Counted from the first letter of the stretch, positions 5,837 to 14,108 are shown. The stretch: 22,268 bases of DNA from Huintestinicola sp050874005 (GCF_050874005.1 NZ_JBNMJV010000040.1:1-22268); one strand, 5' to 3'. Numbers and translations are program-made. The notes: generated by a model not told the origin, from the sequence alone.

Positions 5837-6439
5837 TCAGCACAGCCACAAGCCGAGTGCGCCTTCGTACTCTATTGTCGGATATTCTTCGATTTTTATC
5901 CAGGCTACCTCAAAATAGATTTTCTCCGTTGTATAGTCAAAAAGCTTAAATTTAAATCCATTGCATTTGTCCAACGCCTCGGTAGTATACCTGATAAAAT
6001 TTGTTTCATCATATTCCGGCGGTTCCTGAATAAATTTTTGTTTGAGAAAACCCATTTGTTCAGAGTATTCCCAAGCTTGGCGGTCTTTTTCTTGGTCATT
6101 TGGGTCATATGCTCCAATACCAACAGCCCACTCATCAATTACTGTATTAAAGCAAATAGTATGCTCATCAGAGTCACAATATTCCCAATTTCCCTTATCA
6201 AATGAAATTGTATATTCTTTGCCAAGTTCAAGACGAGAAGCGGGAATTACTATAGAATAATTAGTTTCTGTATGAAGTGTATCAATGACATTGATGTTTT
6301 CGTCGTAAATTTCCGATGGTAAATCAAAACCATTTTTTTTAACCGAAAAAGGAATATTACCTTCACTTGAAAAAACTCTGAAAGACCCCACAGGTGTTTT
6401 CAATTCTGTTATATCCTGATAAATATATTCTTCGCTCAT
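5837..6439 (-). CDS. hypothetical protein, AT-rich orphan gene
   Basis: This 200-residue acidic protein is not recognised. It has no signal peptide or membrane helix. The sequence is rich in Asp, Glu, Tyr and Phe, with strands suggesting a soluble beta-rich fold (IYFEVAWIKI near the end). Such composition is often seen in immunity-type or inhibitor proteins, but there is no direct evidence for that. Its DNA is clearly richer in A and T than the flanking atp and cdd genes, which hints at acquisition. The ATG at 6439 is preferred because GGGAG lies 9 bases upstream; earlier in-frame starts run into the atp terminator hairpin. No promoter of its own is clear, so expression may depend on read-through from the atp operon. 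Confidence 0.65.
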   Translation of the reverse strand: MSEEYIYQDITELKTPVGSFRVFSSEGNIPFSVKKNGFDLPSEIYDENINVIDTLHTETNYSIVIPASRLELGKEYTISFDKGNWEYCDSDEHTICFNTVIDEWAVGIGAYDPNDQEKDRQAWEYSEQMGFLKQKFIQEPPEYDETNFIRYTTEALDKCNGFKFKLFDYTTEKIYFEVAWIKIEEYPTIEYEGALGLWLC

Positions 6440-6484
6440 ATCTGTCACTCCCTGATTTTTCAGTATCAGTCTGCACATACACAA

Positions 6485-6521
6485 AAGCTGCCCCCGACGA
6501 CAATATCGCCAAGAGCAGCTT
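6485..6521 (-). terminator. probable atp operon terminator
   Basis: On the minus strand AAGCTGC (6521-6515) pairs with GCAGCTT (6491-6485), and the inner bases pair further with several G-U pairs around a short loop. A short U stretch follows, broken by G. It lies 8 bases after the atpC stop. The weak U-run could allow read-through to the gene at 6439. Confidence 0.5.
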
Positions 6522-6529
6522 CAACATTA

Positions 6530-6943
6530 TTATTTCATCAAAGTATTATGAACATTGATTCTGTTAAGCGCCCTCTTGAGTTTAAGCTCAGCAAGGTCAA
6601 GATCTCTCTCGCTGTTTTTGGCAGCGAGCCTCTGCTTAGCGTTTTCCTCGGAGCGTTTAGCCCATTCAATGTCTATCTCGTCCGCCCATTCAACAGCGTC
6701 CGCAAAGATATTTACCTTGTTGCCGCCCACCTTGATAAGTCCCGCCGAAACCGCAGCAAGACGGTATTCGCCGCTCGCCTGCATAACTTTCAGAGGACCC
6801 GAAGGCAGACTTGCCACAAGACTTGTGTGATTTGCCAGAATACCGATATCGCCCTCAGTGGTGCGGACGATTATCTGAGTGGTCTCCCCGTCAAAGAAGG
6901 TCTTTTCGGGGGTTATGACCGTAAGCTGAAAGGGTGTAGCCAT
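6530..6943 (-). CDS. atpC: F-type ATP synthase epsilon subunit
   Basis: A 137-residue epsilon subunit of the F1 central stalk, which joins gamma to the c-ring and can inhibit ATP hydrolysis. It has the N-terminal beta-sandwich (FQLTVITPEKTFFDGE, then TTEGDIGILANHTSLVASL) and the C-terminal two-helix part from about residue 90. Length is usual. GGAGG lies upstream of the ATG and overlaps the atpD stop region; the gap to atpD is 14 bases. It is the last gene of the atp operon, and a hairpin follows. Confidence 0.93.
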   Translation of the reverse strand: MATPFQLTVITPEKTFFDGETTQIIVRTTEGDIGILANHTSLVASLPSGPLKVMQASGEYRLAAVSAGLIKVGGNKVNIFADAVEWADEIDIEWAKRSEENAKQRLAAKNSERDLDLAELKLKRALNRINVHNTLMK

Positions 6944-6957
6944 TATGCTCTACCTCC

Positions 6958-8358
6958 TCAGTTGCCCGACTGCTTAGCTTTTTCCACAGCCTCGTCAATA
7001 GTGCCCACAAACAGGAAAGCGGACTCGGGAAGATCGTCGTGCATACCCTCGATGATCTCCTTAAAGCCTCTGATAGTCTCCTTGATAGGCACATACTTGC
7101 CCTTCATACCCGTAAACTGCTCAGCAACGCTGAAGGGCTGAGAAAGGAAACGCTGTATCTTTCTCGCTCTGGAAACGGTCAGCTTGTCCTCGTCGGAAAG
7201 CTCGTCCATACCCATAATAGCGATGATATCCTGCAGCTCGGTGTATCTCTGGAGAATGTTCTGCACCGCTCTTGCCACCTCATAGTGCTCACGTCCCACT
7301 ATCTCGGGAGAAAGAATTCTTGAAGTGGAGTCAAGAGGATCCACCGCAGGATAAATACCCAGCGAGGAAATGGAACGGGAAAGGGTGGTGGTTGCGTCCA
7401 GATGTGCGAATGTAGTAGCGGGAGCAGGGTCAGTCAGGTCGTCCGCAGGCACATAAACCGCCTGAACGGAGGTGATGGAACCCTTGTTTGTAGATGTGAT
7501 ACGCTCCTGGAGAGCGCCCATCTCCGTAGCCAGAGTAGGCTGATAACCAACGGCTGAGGGCATACGTCCCAGCAGAGCGGAAACCTCAGAGCCTGCCTGA
7601 GTGAAACGGAAGATGTTGTCGATAAAGAGAAGAACGTCCTGACCCTCAACATCACGGAAATACTCCGCCATAGTAAGACCCGAAAGACCAACTCTCATTC
7701 TTGCTCCGGGAGGCTCGTTCATCTGACCGTAAACGAGAACGGTCTTGTCAAGAACTCCCGATTCCTTCATTTCGTTGTAAAGGTCATTTCCCTCACGAGT
7801 GCGCTCGCCAACGCCTGTGAAAACGGAGATACCGTTGTGCTGATTGGCAATGTTGTTGATAAGCTCCTGGATAAGAACCGTCTTGCCAACGCCCGCACCG
7901 CCGAAAAGACCTATCTTTCCGCCCTTGAGGTAAGGACAGATAAGGTCGATAACCTTGATACCTGTTTCAAGTATCTCATTAGAAGCGGTCTGCTCCTCGT
8001 AGGAGGGAGGCTCTCTGTGGATAGCCCATCTTTCCTCTGCCTCGGGAGCGGGCTTGTTGTCAACAGGCTCGCCGAGGAGGTTAAAGATACGGCCGAGAGT
8101 TTCCTTTCCGACAGGAACGGTAATGGGAGAACCTGTGTCAACAGCGTCCGTACCTCTTACCAGACCGTCAGTAGACGACATAGCGATACATCTTACTACA
8201 TCGTCACCGATGTGCTGAGCGACCTCGCACACCAGCTTTTTGCCGTTAAGCTCGATTTCTATAGCATTGAGAAGATTCGGAAGGGAGTCCTTTGCGAAGC
8301 GGATATCAACGACCGCTCCGATGATCTGAACGACCTTTCCGACATTGTTCTGCGGCAT
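6958..8358 (-). CDS. atpD: F-type ATP synthase beta subunit
   Basis: The 466-residue catalytic subunit of F1, which binds ADP and phosphate and makes ATP. The P-loop GGAGVGKT is at 153-160, the catalytic glutamate E185 is in GVGERTREG, and ALLGRMPSAVGYQPTLA marks the nucleotide-binding core. The regulatory loop usually written DELSEED reads DELSDED here. Length matches the family. A GAGGTGATC site precedes the ATG. It is separated from atpG by an AT-rich 94-base gap, unusually wide for this operon. Confidence 0.97.
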   Translation of the reverse strand: MPQNNVGKVVQIIGAVVDIRFAKDSLPNLLNAIEIELNGKKLVCEVAQHIGDDVVRCIAMSSTDGLVRGTDAVDTGSPITVPVGKETLGRIFNLLGEPVDNKPAPEAEERWAIHREPPSYEEQTASNEILETGIKVIDLICPYLKGGKIGLFGGAGVGKTVLIQELINNIANQHNGISVFTGVGERTREGNDLYNEMKESGVLDKTVLVYGQMNEPPGARMRVGLSGLTMAEYFRDVEGQDVLLFIDNIFRFTQAGSEVSALLGRMPSAVGYQPTLATEMGALQERITSTNKGSITSVQAVYVPADDLTDPAPATTFAHLDATTTLSRSISSLGIYPAVDPLDSTSRILSPEIVGREHYEVARAVQNILQRYTELQDIIAIMGMDELSDEDKLTVSRARKIQRFLSQPFSVAEQFTGMKGKYVPIKETIRGFKEIIEGMHDDLPESAFLFVGTIDEAVEKAKQSGN

Positions 8359-8382
8359 TAAGTGATCACCTCGTTAATTAAA

Positions 8383-8410
8383 TTTATACGAGCAGTATAA
8401 TTTACATCAA
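8383..8410 (-). promoter_or_regulatory. possible internal promoter upstream of atpD
   Basis: On the minus strand TTGATG (8405-8410) and TATAAA (8383-8388) are 16 bases apart in the AT-rich gap between atpG and atpD. The gap also holds the perfect palindrome AAGTATAATACTT (8409-8421). The match is partial and AT-rich DNA gives such hits by chance. Confidence 0.3.
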
Positions 8411-8452
8411 GTATAATACTTAAAGTAAAATTATACAAATAGTAAATTGCCA

Positions 8453-9316
8453 TTATTCAGCGCTGTTAGCGCCGCCGACAATTTCGGTAATTTCCTGAGT
8501 AATGGAAGCCTGTCTTGCACGGTTATACATAAGGGAAAGATTGCTTATCATTTCGGAAGCATTGTCCGAAGCGTTTTCCATAGCATTGCGTCTTGAAGCC
8601 TGCTCGGAAGCGAAGCTGTCCACGCAGGAGCCGAATATCATACCTGTGATATATCTGGGAACGATGTGATTGAACACCGCACCTGCCGAAGGCTCGTAAA
8701 TGGGGAGAGCCTTGGATTTTTTCAGCTCGGTCTTGAACTCCACGGGCAGCAGCTGCTTTGAAACGGCAGTCTGCGTGATCGGAGAAACGAATTCTGTGTA
8801 GAAAAGCTCCTCTCTCTCATAAACACCCTTGATGTAAGGCTCCACGATAGATTCTGCGATCTCCTCCGCCTGCACTATCTTAATGCTCTCGCAGATGTTC
8901 TGATACTGAGCCATAAGAGTGTAGCCACGTTTTTCGTAGAATTCCACCGCTTTTTTGCCAATGGGAAGAATATCCACCTTGTCCCTTCCGCCAAGCTCGT
9001 CGATTCTTGCCTGAGCCAGCTTGAAAACGTTGTTGTTAAAGCCGCCTGCAAGACCTCTGTCGCCTGCAATGACAACAAGGAGGGACTTACCCTCCCCCGA
9101 CTTTCGTGTAAAGGGGGAGAGAAATCTGGGATTTTCCGCCTGTATTTCGCACATAGTGTCATAAAGGGCGTTGAAATAAGGGCGAGCCCTGTCAGCCTTT
9201 TCCTTAGCCTTTCTGAGCTTGGAAGATGCAACCAGCTCCATTGCCTTGGTTATCTGCATAGTGGACTCGACGCTTTTTATGCGCCGCTTGATGACCTTCA
9301 TATTGCCTGAAGCCAA
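8453..9316 (-). CDS. atpG: F-type ATP synthase gamma subunit
   Basis: The 287-residue rotor shaft subunit of F1. The N-terminal helix has MKVIKRRIKSVESTMQITKAMELVA, here cited in part (KVIKRRIKSVEST), and the C-terminal helix has NARQASITQEITEIV-like residues (NRARQASITQEI), both diagnostic. The start is a TTG at 9316 (MASGNMK), because AAAGGAGG lies 9 bases upstream of it and other gamma subunits begin close to this point; the next ATG would remove five residues. It lies 34 bases after atpA. Confidence 0.95.
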   Translation of the reverse strand: MASGNMKVIKRRIKSVESTMQITKAMELVASSKLRKAKEKADRARPYFNALYDTMCEIQAENPRFLSPFTRKSGEGKSLLVVIAGDRGLAGGFNNNVFKLAQARIDELGGRDKVDILPIGKKAVEFYEKRGYTLMAQYQNICESIKIVQAEEIAESIVEPYIKGVYEREELFYTEFVSPITQTAVSKQLLPVEFKTELKKSKALPIYEPSAGAVFNHIVPRYITGMIFGSCVDSFASEQASRRNAMENASDNASEMISNLSLMYNRARQASITQEITEIVGGANSAE

Positions 9317-9350
9317 TTTAATGCTCCTCCTTTAGCAGTTGATATGGGTA

Positions 9351-10865
9351 TCAGAGAGCTGCGGTGAATTTCTTCACAAACTCCTCGAGAGCGGACTTCA
9401 GAGCCTCTTCGTTTTCCTTGGTAAGCTCTTTGGTCTCCTTGATGGAGTCTATTATCTCGGGGTGACCGTTGTCGATGTAGTCAAAAAGCTCAGCTTCAAA
9501 CTCGCTAATCTTTTCAACGGGAACATCTCTCAGATAATTATGTGTAACAGCATAAATGATAACGACCTGATTTTCCACCGCAATGGGAGAATTTCTGTCC
9601 TGCTTGAGGACTTCCACAACACGTTCACCCAGGGCAAGTCTTTCCTTGGTGTCTTTGTCCAGATCGGAGCCGAACTGAGAGAAGGACTGCAGCTCTCTGT
9701 ACTGTGAATAGGTAAGCTTCAAGGAGCCGGAAACCTTCTTCATAGCCTTTATCTGAGCCGCACCGCCAACTCGTGAAACGGAGATACCGGGGTTAACGGC
9801 AGGTCTTACGCCCGAGTTGAAGAGGTCTGTTTCCAGGAATATCTGACCGTCTGTAATGGAGATAACGTTTGTGGGAATGTAAGCGGAAACGTCGCCCGCC
9901 TGAGTTTCGATAATGGGGAGAGCGGTGATGGAGCCTCCGCCGTAATCCTCGTTAAGGCTGCACGCACGCTCAAGCAGACGTGAATGGAGATAGAAAACGT
10001 CTCCGGGATAAGCCTCACGTCCGGGCGGTCTTTTAAGCAGCAGAGAAAGTGTACGGTAAGCAACAGCGTGCTTTGAAAGATCGTCGTAAACGCAGAGAAC
10101 GTCCTTGCCCTGCTTGAGGAAATACTCTCCCATAGCAACGCCCGTGTAAGGAGCGATATACTGCAGAGGAGCAAGCTCGGAAGCGGTAGCCGAAACTACG
10201 ATAGTGTAGTCCATAGCGCCGTTCTTAGCAAGAGTTTCAACCACATTGGCAACGGTAGAACGCTTCTGACCGATAGCCACATAGATACAAATAACGCCCT
10301 TGTCCTTCTGGTTGATGATGGTGTCGAGAGCGATAGCGGTCTTACCCGTCTGTCTGTCGCCGATGATAAGCTCACGCTGACCTCTTCCGATGGGTATCAT
10401 AGAGTCAATAGCCTTGATACCGGTCTGGAGAGGACGGCTTACAGACTTTCTTGTGATAATGCCGTAAGCGGGCTGCTCAATAGGCAGTCTATCCGCAGCA
10501 GTAATAGGGCCCTTGCCGTCAATAGGCTGACCGAGAGCGTTAACGACTCTGCCCATAAGCTCCTCGCCAACGGGCACGGAAACGACGCTTCCCGTTCTCT
10601 TAACGGTGTCGCCCTCTTTTATCTCAGAGTCGGAACCCAACATAACAGCGGCAACGAAATCCTGCTCAAGGTTCATCGCCATAGCATAAACGCCGCCATC
10701 GAATTCAAGCAGCTCGCCCGACATACAGTTATCGAGACCGTGGATACGGGCAATACCGTCTCCCACAGTAACAACTGTGCCTGTGTCGGAAAGCTCTATC
10801 TTGGAGCTGAAATTCCTTATCTGATTTTTAATTATTCCGGTAATTTCGTCCGGACGCAAATCCAT
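9351..10865 (-). CDS. atpA: F-type ATP synthase alpha subunit
   Basis: The 504-residue non-catalytic nucleotide-binding subunit of F1. It begins MDLRPDEITGIIKNQI, as usual for the family, with the P-loop GDRQTGKT at 169-176 and the signature PAVNPGISVSRVGGAAQ further on. The ATG at 10865 is preferred over an in-frame GTG at 10874, because AAAGGGTG lies at a proper distance only from the ATG. It lies 51 bases after atpH and 34 before atpG. Confidence 0.96.
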   Translation of the reverse strand: MDLRPDEITGIIKNQIRNFSSKIELSDTGTVVTVGDGIARIHGLDNCMSGELLEFDGGVYAMAMNLEQDFVAAVMLGSDSEIKEGDTVKRTGSVVSVPVGEELMGRVVNALGQPIDGKGPITAADRLPIEQPAYGIITRKSVSRPLQTGIKAIDSMIPIGRGQRELIIGDRQTGKTAIALDTIINQKDKGVICIYVAIGQKRSTVANVVETLAKNGAMDYTIVVSATASELAPLQYIAPYTGVAMGEYFLKQGKDVLCVYDDLSKHAVAYRTLSLLLKRPPGREAYPGDVFYLHSRLLERACSLNEDYGGGSITALPIIETQAGDVSAYIPTNVISITDGQIFLETDLFNSGVRPAVNPGISVSRVGGAAQIKAMKKVSGSLKLTYSQYRELQSFSQFGSDLDKDTKERLALGERVVEVLKQDRNSPIAVENQVVIIYAVTHNYLRDVPVEKISEFEAELFDYIDNGHPEIIDSIKETKELTKENEEALKSALEEFVKKFTAAL

Positions 10866-10916
10866 CTGATTCACCCTTTCGTAACATTGATGAATGGGAG
10901 CTTCCGCAAATAAGAA

Positions 10917-11462
10917 TTAAACGGAAACCATATCCCTGATCTGTTTGTGCATATTTTCAAGTCTGGTTTTAACGGAACCGTCCATCATAGAGCCGCCTGA
11001 GGAAACGATCATACCGCCCATAATTGAAGGGTCGACCTTTTCCTTTAAAATAACGGTCTTGCCGTATTTCTTTTCAAGCTTAGCCCGAAGCCTTTCCCTT
11101 GCGTCGTCCTTGAGGGGAACGGCGGTGGTGACTATGGCTTCGGCAATGCCGGCACTCTCATAATAGCCGTTTCTGAATTCCTCTGCAATGCCCTGAAGAT
11201 ATCTGCACCTGTTTTTCTCAGACAATACACAGAGAAAGTTAAGGGCAGTATCGGAAATTTTTCCCTCAAAGACCGTTTTGATAAGGGAAAGCTTTTCCTC
11301 ATCGGTGACGGTGGGGGCGCAGAGGACTTCGGTAAGCTCGGGGTTTGCGGAGAAAATGCCGCAGAGAGCGTCAAGCTCCTCGTCAAGCTCTTTCATAGAG
11401 CCGTCCTCGGCAGCTATCTCAAGCAAAGCCCTTGAGTATACATTTTCGACAGAACCTGCCAT
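10917..11462 (-). CDS. atpH: F-type ATP synthase delta subunit
   Basis: A 181-residue delta (OSCP) subunit, part of the peripheral stalk that ties F1 to the b subunits. The N-terminal helical domain begins with VYSRALLEIA; the C-terminal part has the conserved VDPSIMGGMIV (around residue 143) and the D-GSVKTRLENM block near the end. Length is normal. GGAAAGGAAGG lies before the ATG. It sits between atpF (45-base gap) and atpA. Confidence 0.93.
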   Translation of the reverse strand: MAGSVENVYSRALLEIAAEDGSMKELDEELDALCGIFSANPELTEVLCAPTVTDEEKLSLIKTVFEGKISDTALNFLCVLSEKNRCRYLQGIAEEFRNGYYESAGIAEAIVTTAVPLKDDARERLRAKLEKKYGKTVILKEKVDPSIMGGMIVSSGGSMMDGSVKTRLENMHKQIRDMVSV

Positions 11463-11507
11463 AAAAATGACCCTTCCTTTCCGTAAGCGCTGCAGTCGTC
11501 AAACGGC

Positions 11508-12017
11508 TTATTCGTCTTCGCCGATGCCGCCGATAAACTCGTCAATAAGACGTTCCTGCTCCTCATCGGAGGAGACCTCTTTTCCGATGACCTTGCCCGC
11601 AATGTTAACGGCAATGTCGGAAATTTCGTCCTTGATCTGATTAACGGCACGCTTGCGTTCTCTCTCGATGTCGGCATTAGCCTTGGAAACAATGCCCTGA
11701 GCCTCGTCCTTCGCCTGAGCGATTATCTCGTCTGAGCGAAGCTGAGCTTTTTTGGAAGCAGCCTTTACTATCTCGGCGGACTCTTCCTTAGCTGCGGAAA
11801 GCTTCTCGGCATATTCGGTCTCCATATTCTTAGCCTTTTCAAGAGCGGCGTCAGCGTCCTCATAGGTCTTTGACACCTGAGCCTTGCGCTCCTCGATTAT
11901 CTTGTTAACGGGAGCAAAAAGGAATTTCTTGAATAACAAAAACAGGATAAGGGTATTGAGCAGCACACCGATAATGGTGCTTGGCTCAATGCTGAAAAAA
12001 TCAAAATTAAGATGCAT
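11508..12017 (-). CDS. atpF: F-type ATP synthase subunit b
   Basis: A 169-residue peripheral-stalk subunit. One membrane helix lies near residues 13-33 (IIGVLLNTLILFLLF), followed by the F-x-P-V turn (FAPVNKIIEERK) and a long charged coiled coil rich in Ala, Glu and Lys that dimerises and contacts delta. Only one b gene is present, so the stalk is a homodimer. GGAGG precedes the ATG at 12017; the gap to atpE is 37 bases. Confidence 0.93.
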   Translation of the reverse strand: MHLNFDFFSIEPSTIIGVLLNTLILFLLFKKFLFAPVNKIIEERKAQVSKTYEDADAALEKAKNMETEYAEKLSAAKEESAEIVKAASKKAQLRSDEIIAQAKDEAQGIVSKANADIERERKRAVNQIKDEISDIAVNIAGKVIGKEVSSDEEQERLIDEFIGGIGEDE

Positions 12018-12054
12018 TTAATCTGACCTCCGTCCTGTATCCGCAAGTCCCGTA

Positions 12055-12345
12055 TCAGCCCTCAAGGTGCTTGAGGAAGGGATTAACGAACAGCAGAATG
12101 ATACCAACGAGGAGACCGTAGATACCGGTTGACTCAGCAACGGCGCAGCCGATGAACATTGTAGTGGTGGCAGAGGACTTAGCCTCGGGCTGTCTGCCGA
12201 TGGTCTCGATAGCCTTGCCGACAGCGTAGCCTTCACCGATACCGGGGCCGATACCTGCGATAAGAGCAAGACCTGCGCCTATGCCCTGACCCATAAGTAC
12301 GAGAGCCTTTGCCAGAAGCAATGCCTGAGCGTCTGTCATATTCAT
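12055..12345 (-). CDS. atpE: F-type ATP synthase subunit c, sodium-type with two carboxylates
   Basis: A 96-residue proteolipid of the membrane rotor ring. Two helices flank the polar loop RQPEAK (51-56). The ion-binding glutamate is E71, in AESTGIYG (70-77). The residues that hold sodium in Ilyobacter tartaricus (Q32, V63, E65, S66, Y70) align here with E38, V69, E71, S72 and Y76, so four agree and Gln is replaced by Glu. A Glu at that position is known from the Fusobacterium nucleatum c-ring, which binds sodium with two carboxylates. Sodium coupling is therefore a prediction. GGAGG lies 9 bases before the ATG. A 92-base AT-rich gap separates it from atpB. Confidence 0.95.
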   Translation of the reverse strand: MNMTDAQALLLAKALVLMGQGIGAGLALIAGIGPGIGEGYAVGKAIETIGRQPEAKSSATTTMFIGCAVAESTGIYGLLVGIILLFVNPFLKHLEG

Positions 12346-12395
12346 AAAAAATACCTCCGATTAAAAATTTTCAGAATAAACATAAGCTTGTCTCT

Positions 12396-12423
12396 ATTAT
12401 ACTGTTTGTAATTTTGCGACAAA
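12396..12423 (-). promoter_or_regulatory. possible internal promoter upstream of atpE
   Basis: On the minus strand a TATAAT (12396-12401) lies in the 92-base gap before atpE, with TTTGTC 16 bases upstream (12418-12423). The c subunit is needed in many copies, so an extra promoter would make sense, but the -35 is weak. Confidence 0.3.
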
Positions 12424-12437
12424 TTATACAGATAGTG

Positions 12438-13256
12438 CTAATCTTCCTTGCCTGCAGCGTCTCCCACATACGCCATAGTAAGCATAATGAAAACGTATGA
12501 CTGGATAACGCCCGAGAAGAAATCGAAATAAATCGACAGCACAGCGGGAATACCGACCTGGAATACGTGGAAATAATTTAAGGCGCTGAAATTCAGAGCC
12601 AGCGCATTATAGACCACATTGCTGAGCACAGTGAGGAAAGCGTACACGATGGAGCTGATTATCATACCGCTGGAAATATTGCCGAACATACGCAGAGCCA
12701 TAGCCACAGGAGTAGCTATCTCGCTGAGAATGTTAATTGGCGTGATAACAGCCACAGGCTCCGTAAAGCCTTTTAGATATCCTCCGAATCCGTTGGATCT
12801 TATCTTGTAGAACGTAATGAGGATAAACGTGAGCGCAGCCCAGGTGCCGGTGCAGTTGATATCCACCGTCATACTTCTGAAGCCGAAAATGCTGATGAGC
12901 GAGCCTGTAAGCGCAAAGGTGAATATGGTAGCGATGTAAGGTGCAAGGTGCATCATTTTGGCGCCCATATTTTCCTTGACCAGATTGTTGAAGAAGGTAA
13001 CGAACCATTCCGCAAGCACCTGTTTTTTGGAAGTGGGAACGACTTTCAGATCGCTTGTCAGCCATTTGATGAGGATAAACAGGAGAATGATCAGAAGCCA
13101 GCCTGTAACGACAGTCTCGGAGATGGAGAAAAGCTCCTCCGAACCGTTCATGACCGTGATCATTTTTCTCGGACCGAGAACGTCAACGTGAAGCTCGGTG
13201 TCGAAAAATCCTGCCGCAGCAGCCGATAAAGCGGACGCTGCCTGAGCGGTTTCCAT
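12438..13256 (-). CDS. atpB: F-type ATP synthase subunit a
   Basis: The 272-residue membrane stator subunit that forms the ion half-channels beside the c-ring. It has several hydrophobic helices, and the essential arginine R189 is in MALRMFGNISSGM. The N-terminal segment is periplasmic or outside and Ala-rich, followed by TGWLLIILLFILI as the first clear membrane helix. GGAGGG before the ATG overlaps the atpI stop codon; the gap to atpI is 6 bases, which suggests coupled translation. Confidence 0.95.
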   Translation of the reverse strand: METAQAASALSAAAAGFFDTELHVDVLGPRKMITVMNGSEELFSISETVVTGWLLIILLFILIKWLTSDLKVVPTSKKQVLAEWFVTFFNNLVKENMGAKMMHLAPYIATIFTFALTGSLISIFGFRSMTVDINCTGTWAALTFILITFYKIRSNGFGGYLKGFTEPVAVITPINILSEIATPVAMALRMFGNISSGMIISSIVYAFLTVLSNVVYNALALNFSALNYFHVFQVGIPAVLSIYFDFFSGVIQSYVFIMLTMAYVGDAAGKED

Positions 13257-13262
13257 ATTGCT

Positions 13263-13673
13263 TTACCCTCCTTTCCTTGAATTTTTGTCCCGATGGATAA
13301 TTGCGCTGCCCGAGTAGAACAGCTTAGGATACAGCAGGGGGATAAAAACGCATACGGGGTTAAAGTATGCACAGTTAAAGCCCAGAACAAGAGCCGCACC
13401 CATAACAGCAAGGCGGATAAGATAGAAGCTGAACATATATCTTTTAGCCGCCTTAGCAGAGCCTCTCTCAACGGCTCTCTCCGCCGAAAGCCCAAGGATG
13501 ATGAAGTTTGCAAGAGAAGCGGCAGTACCCAGCAGAAGACCTGCGGGGACCTGAATGTTCAGCCCGTAAAAGGGCAGCGTTGCGATAAATATGAGTAAAT
13601 CGGCAATGAGTATTTTGGGGAGCAGAAACTCAAGCTGTTCATTTATCATTTTACTGAAAATCCTTATCTTCAT
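13263..13673 (-). CDS. atpI: AtpI-like ATP synthase assembly protein
   Basis: A 136-residue membrane protein with about four hydrophobic helices, the first gene of the atp operon. Position, length and the G-x-x-x-G-containing helix (AGLLLGTAASLANFIIL) fit AtpI (ATP synthase protein I), which helps assemble the c-ring and, in some sodium-type synthases, is linked to cation supply. Sequence similarity within this family is low, so position carries much of the weight. AAAGGAGC lies 15 bases before the ATG at 13673, a loose spacing. Confidence 0.75.
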   Translation of the reverse strand: MKIRIFSKMINEQLEFLLPKILIADLLIFIATLPFYGLNIQVPAGLLLGTAASLANFIILGLSAERAVERGSAKAAKRYMFSFYLIRLAVMGAALVLGFNCAYFNPVCVFIPLLYPKLFYSGSAIIHRDKNSRKGG

Positions 13674-13739
13674 AAGATTAGCCGTAAGCTCCTTTTTATA
13701 CCGAAAGCCGTTAATTTACAGATAAATATGCATAATAGT

Positions 13740-13768
13740 ATTATACCAAATTCGGATAGAAAAAGCAA
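13740..13768 (-). promoter_or_regulatory. extended -10 promoter of the atp operon
   Basis: On the minus strand TTGCTT (13763-13768), 17 bases, then TATAAT (13740-13745) preceded by TGG, an extended -10. Predicted start near 13733 gives a leader of about 60 bases. The pyrG promoter has the same TTGCTTTTTC and TGGTATAAT blocks at the same spacing. Confidence 0.75.
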
Positions 13769-13889
13769 TAAATTTCTGTAACTTTTGTGAAATCATACTA
13801 AAAGATTAGGCAAAATTACAACATCTCCCAAAATTCGACTAATTCAAAACGGATAAACTGCCGAAAAAATAAAAATCCATTTCACCCTC

Positions 13890-13918
13890 TTGACAGAAAA
13901 CATTTTATGTGGTATCAT
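13890..13918 (+). promoter_or_regulatory. promoter of tRNA-Pro
   Basis: TTGACA (13890-13895), a 17-base spacer and TATCAT (13913-13918). The tRNA begins only 11 bases after the -10, so the primary transcript has almost no leader. Confidence 0.8.
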
Positions 13919-13928
13919 AAATAGGTCA

Positions 13929-14002
13929 CGGGGCGTAACTCAGTTTGGTAGAGTGCTTGCTTTGGGAGCAAGATGCCGCAGGTTCAAGTCCTGTCGCCCC
14001 GA
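13929..14002 (+). tRNA. tRNA-Pro (UGG)
   Basis: A full cloverleaf: acceptor CGGGGCG/CGCCCCG with A as discriminator, anticodon stem CTTGC/GCAAG around TTTGGGA (anticodon TGG), and GGTTCAAGTCC in the T arm. The 3' CCA is not encoded and must be added by nucleotidyltransferase, unlike in the four tRNAs at 17472-17825. It is a single-gene unit with its own promoter and terminator. Confidence 0.95.
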
Positions 14003-14007
14003 TTGGG

Positions 14008-14040
14008 AAGTGAGCTGTCAGATAGGCGGCTCACTTTTTT
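14008..14040 (+). terminator. terminator of tRNA-Pro
   Basis: AAGTGAGC (14008-14015) pairs with GCTCACTT (14029-14036); four further pairs with two G-U lie inside, and six T end the element. Confidence 0.85.
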
Positions 14041-14075
14041 CTTTATTATTTATTCTTTAAATTTATAAAAGTCAA

Positions 14076-14103
14076 GCCCCTCCGAGGAAAAACTCAAAGG
14101 GGC
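14076..14103 (-). terminator. hairpin after the DHH phosphoesterase gene
   Basis: On the minus strand an 11-base stem (GCCCCT plus GAG with two G-U pairs; arms 14103-14093 and 14086-14076) starts 5 bases after the stop codon. The following TTGACTTTTA is only moderately U-rich. It probably acts as the terminator. Confidence 0.55.
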
Positions 14104-14108
14104 AAAAA

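Noticed and set aside
13929..14040. Integration site (attachment site) in tRNA-Pro
   Set aside because: There is no integrase gene and no duplicated tRNA 3' end in the window. The tRNA is followed directly by its terminator.
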